From positions 2,542,001 to 2,606,000 of the forward strand of contig NZ_CP042172.1 of assembly GCF_005937985.2 (NCBI RefSeq): 64,000 nt of DNA, in the 5' to 3' direction. Source of the DNA: Arthrobacter sp. KBS0702 (lineage in GTDB: Bacteria > Actinomycetota > Actinomycetes > Actinomycetales > Micrococcaceae). Shown here one piece after another: positions 63,982 to 64,000 of this stretch. The notes beneath the pieces are model-generated. The model had not been told where the DNA came from, did no database searches, and saw only the letters and a program-made list of their open reading frames with translations. The number at the start of each line of letters is the position of its first letter. Position 1 is the first letter of the stretch. A program made the translations under genes and the position numbers.

Positions 63982-64000
63982 CGGAAGGCCGTCCTAGTTG

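Overview
The window is about 64 kb of very GC-rich, densely packed chromosome from an actinobacterium, most likely a Micrococcaceae member such as Arthrobacter or Pseudarthrobacter. The evidence is a full coproporphyrin-type heme pathway, an AdnAB-type helicase-nuclease, the DUF3107 and DUF3117 proteins, a SigE/RseA/TatB block, an ECF42-type sigma factor, and many starts that look leaderless (a TANNNT box 5 to 9 bases before ATG or GTG with no Shine-Dalgarno). No prophage, insertion sequence, CRISPR array, rRNA or tRNA gene was seen. Almost everything is ordinary chromosomal backbone.

Layout. 1-7.5 kb: a repair operon on the minus strand (ATL protein, adnA, adnB cut by the window edge) and a divergent DEDDh exonuclease. 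7.8-10.5 kb: the metNIQ methionine ABC transporter, preceded by a 10-codon leader ORF. 10.5-23 kb: all nine genes from glutamyl-tRNA to heme b (hemA on plus; hemE, hemY/cgoX, hemQ/chdC, hemH/cpfC, hemC, hemD, hemB, hemL on minus). Two guests sit in the same block: a luciferase-like flavin oxidoreductase between hemB and hemL, and a Ser/Pro/Thr-rich exported protein between hemY and hemQ. A palindrome overlaps the -35 of the hemQ operon promoter. 23-28.8 kb: an SDR, a MoeB-rhodanese fusion, a TetR regulator, DUF3107, a small membrane protein, and an ECF42 operon (YciI, sigma factor, VOC protein). 28.9-34.2 kb: an MctP-like symporter with its DUF3311 partner, then thiOSG under a TPP riboswitch, with thiE divergent. 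34.2-39.5 kb: a ferritin-like protein, an RNB ribonuclease, a DEAD-box helicase with a long leader, and an orphan DNA methyltransferase. 39.5-46.8 kb: MarC, a PHP phosphoesterase, aminopeptidase P, a stress-type membrane protein, an MgtE-N/CBS protein, DUF1003 and Mrp. 46.8-53 kb: tatB, an RseA-like anti-sigma, sigE, an O-methyltransferase, DUF3117, a PIG-V-like membrane protein, a DivIVA-like protein and a LOG protein. 53.2-56.6 kb: a gluABCD-type amino-acid ABC transporter. 56.6-64 kb: dapE and dapD divergent, a lysozyme-like protein, an unknown protein, a TetR regulator, citrate synthase and dapC.

Gene order agrees, from memory, with two Mycobacterium tuberculosis blocks: roughly Rv3201c-Rv3211 (adnB, adnA, ATL, moeB, TetR, TB9.4, ferritin-like, rhlE), interrupted here by met, heme and thiamine genes, and roughly Rv1232c-Rv1201c (MgtE-like, mrp, tatB, rseA, sigE, O-methyltransferase, DUF3117, DivIVA-like, LOG, dapE, dapD).

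The least-explained signals are these: a roughly 66-bp palindromic repeat present twice in intergenic DNA; the operator-like palindrome at the hemQ promoter, part of which recurs between hemE and hemA; the oxidoreductase and the exported protein embedded in the heme cluster; short leader ORFs before metN and the DEAD-box helicase; and an orphan beta-class DNA methyltransferase.
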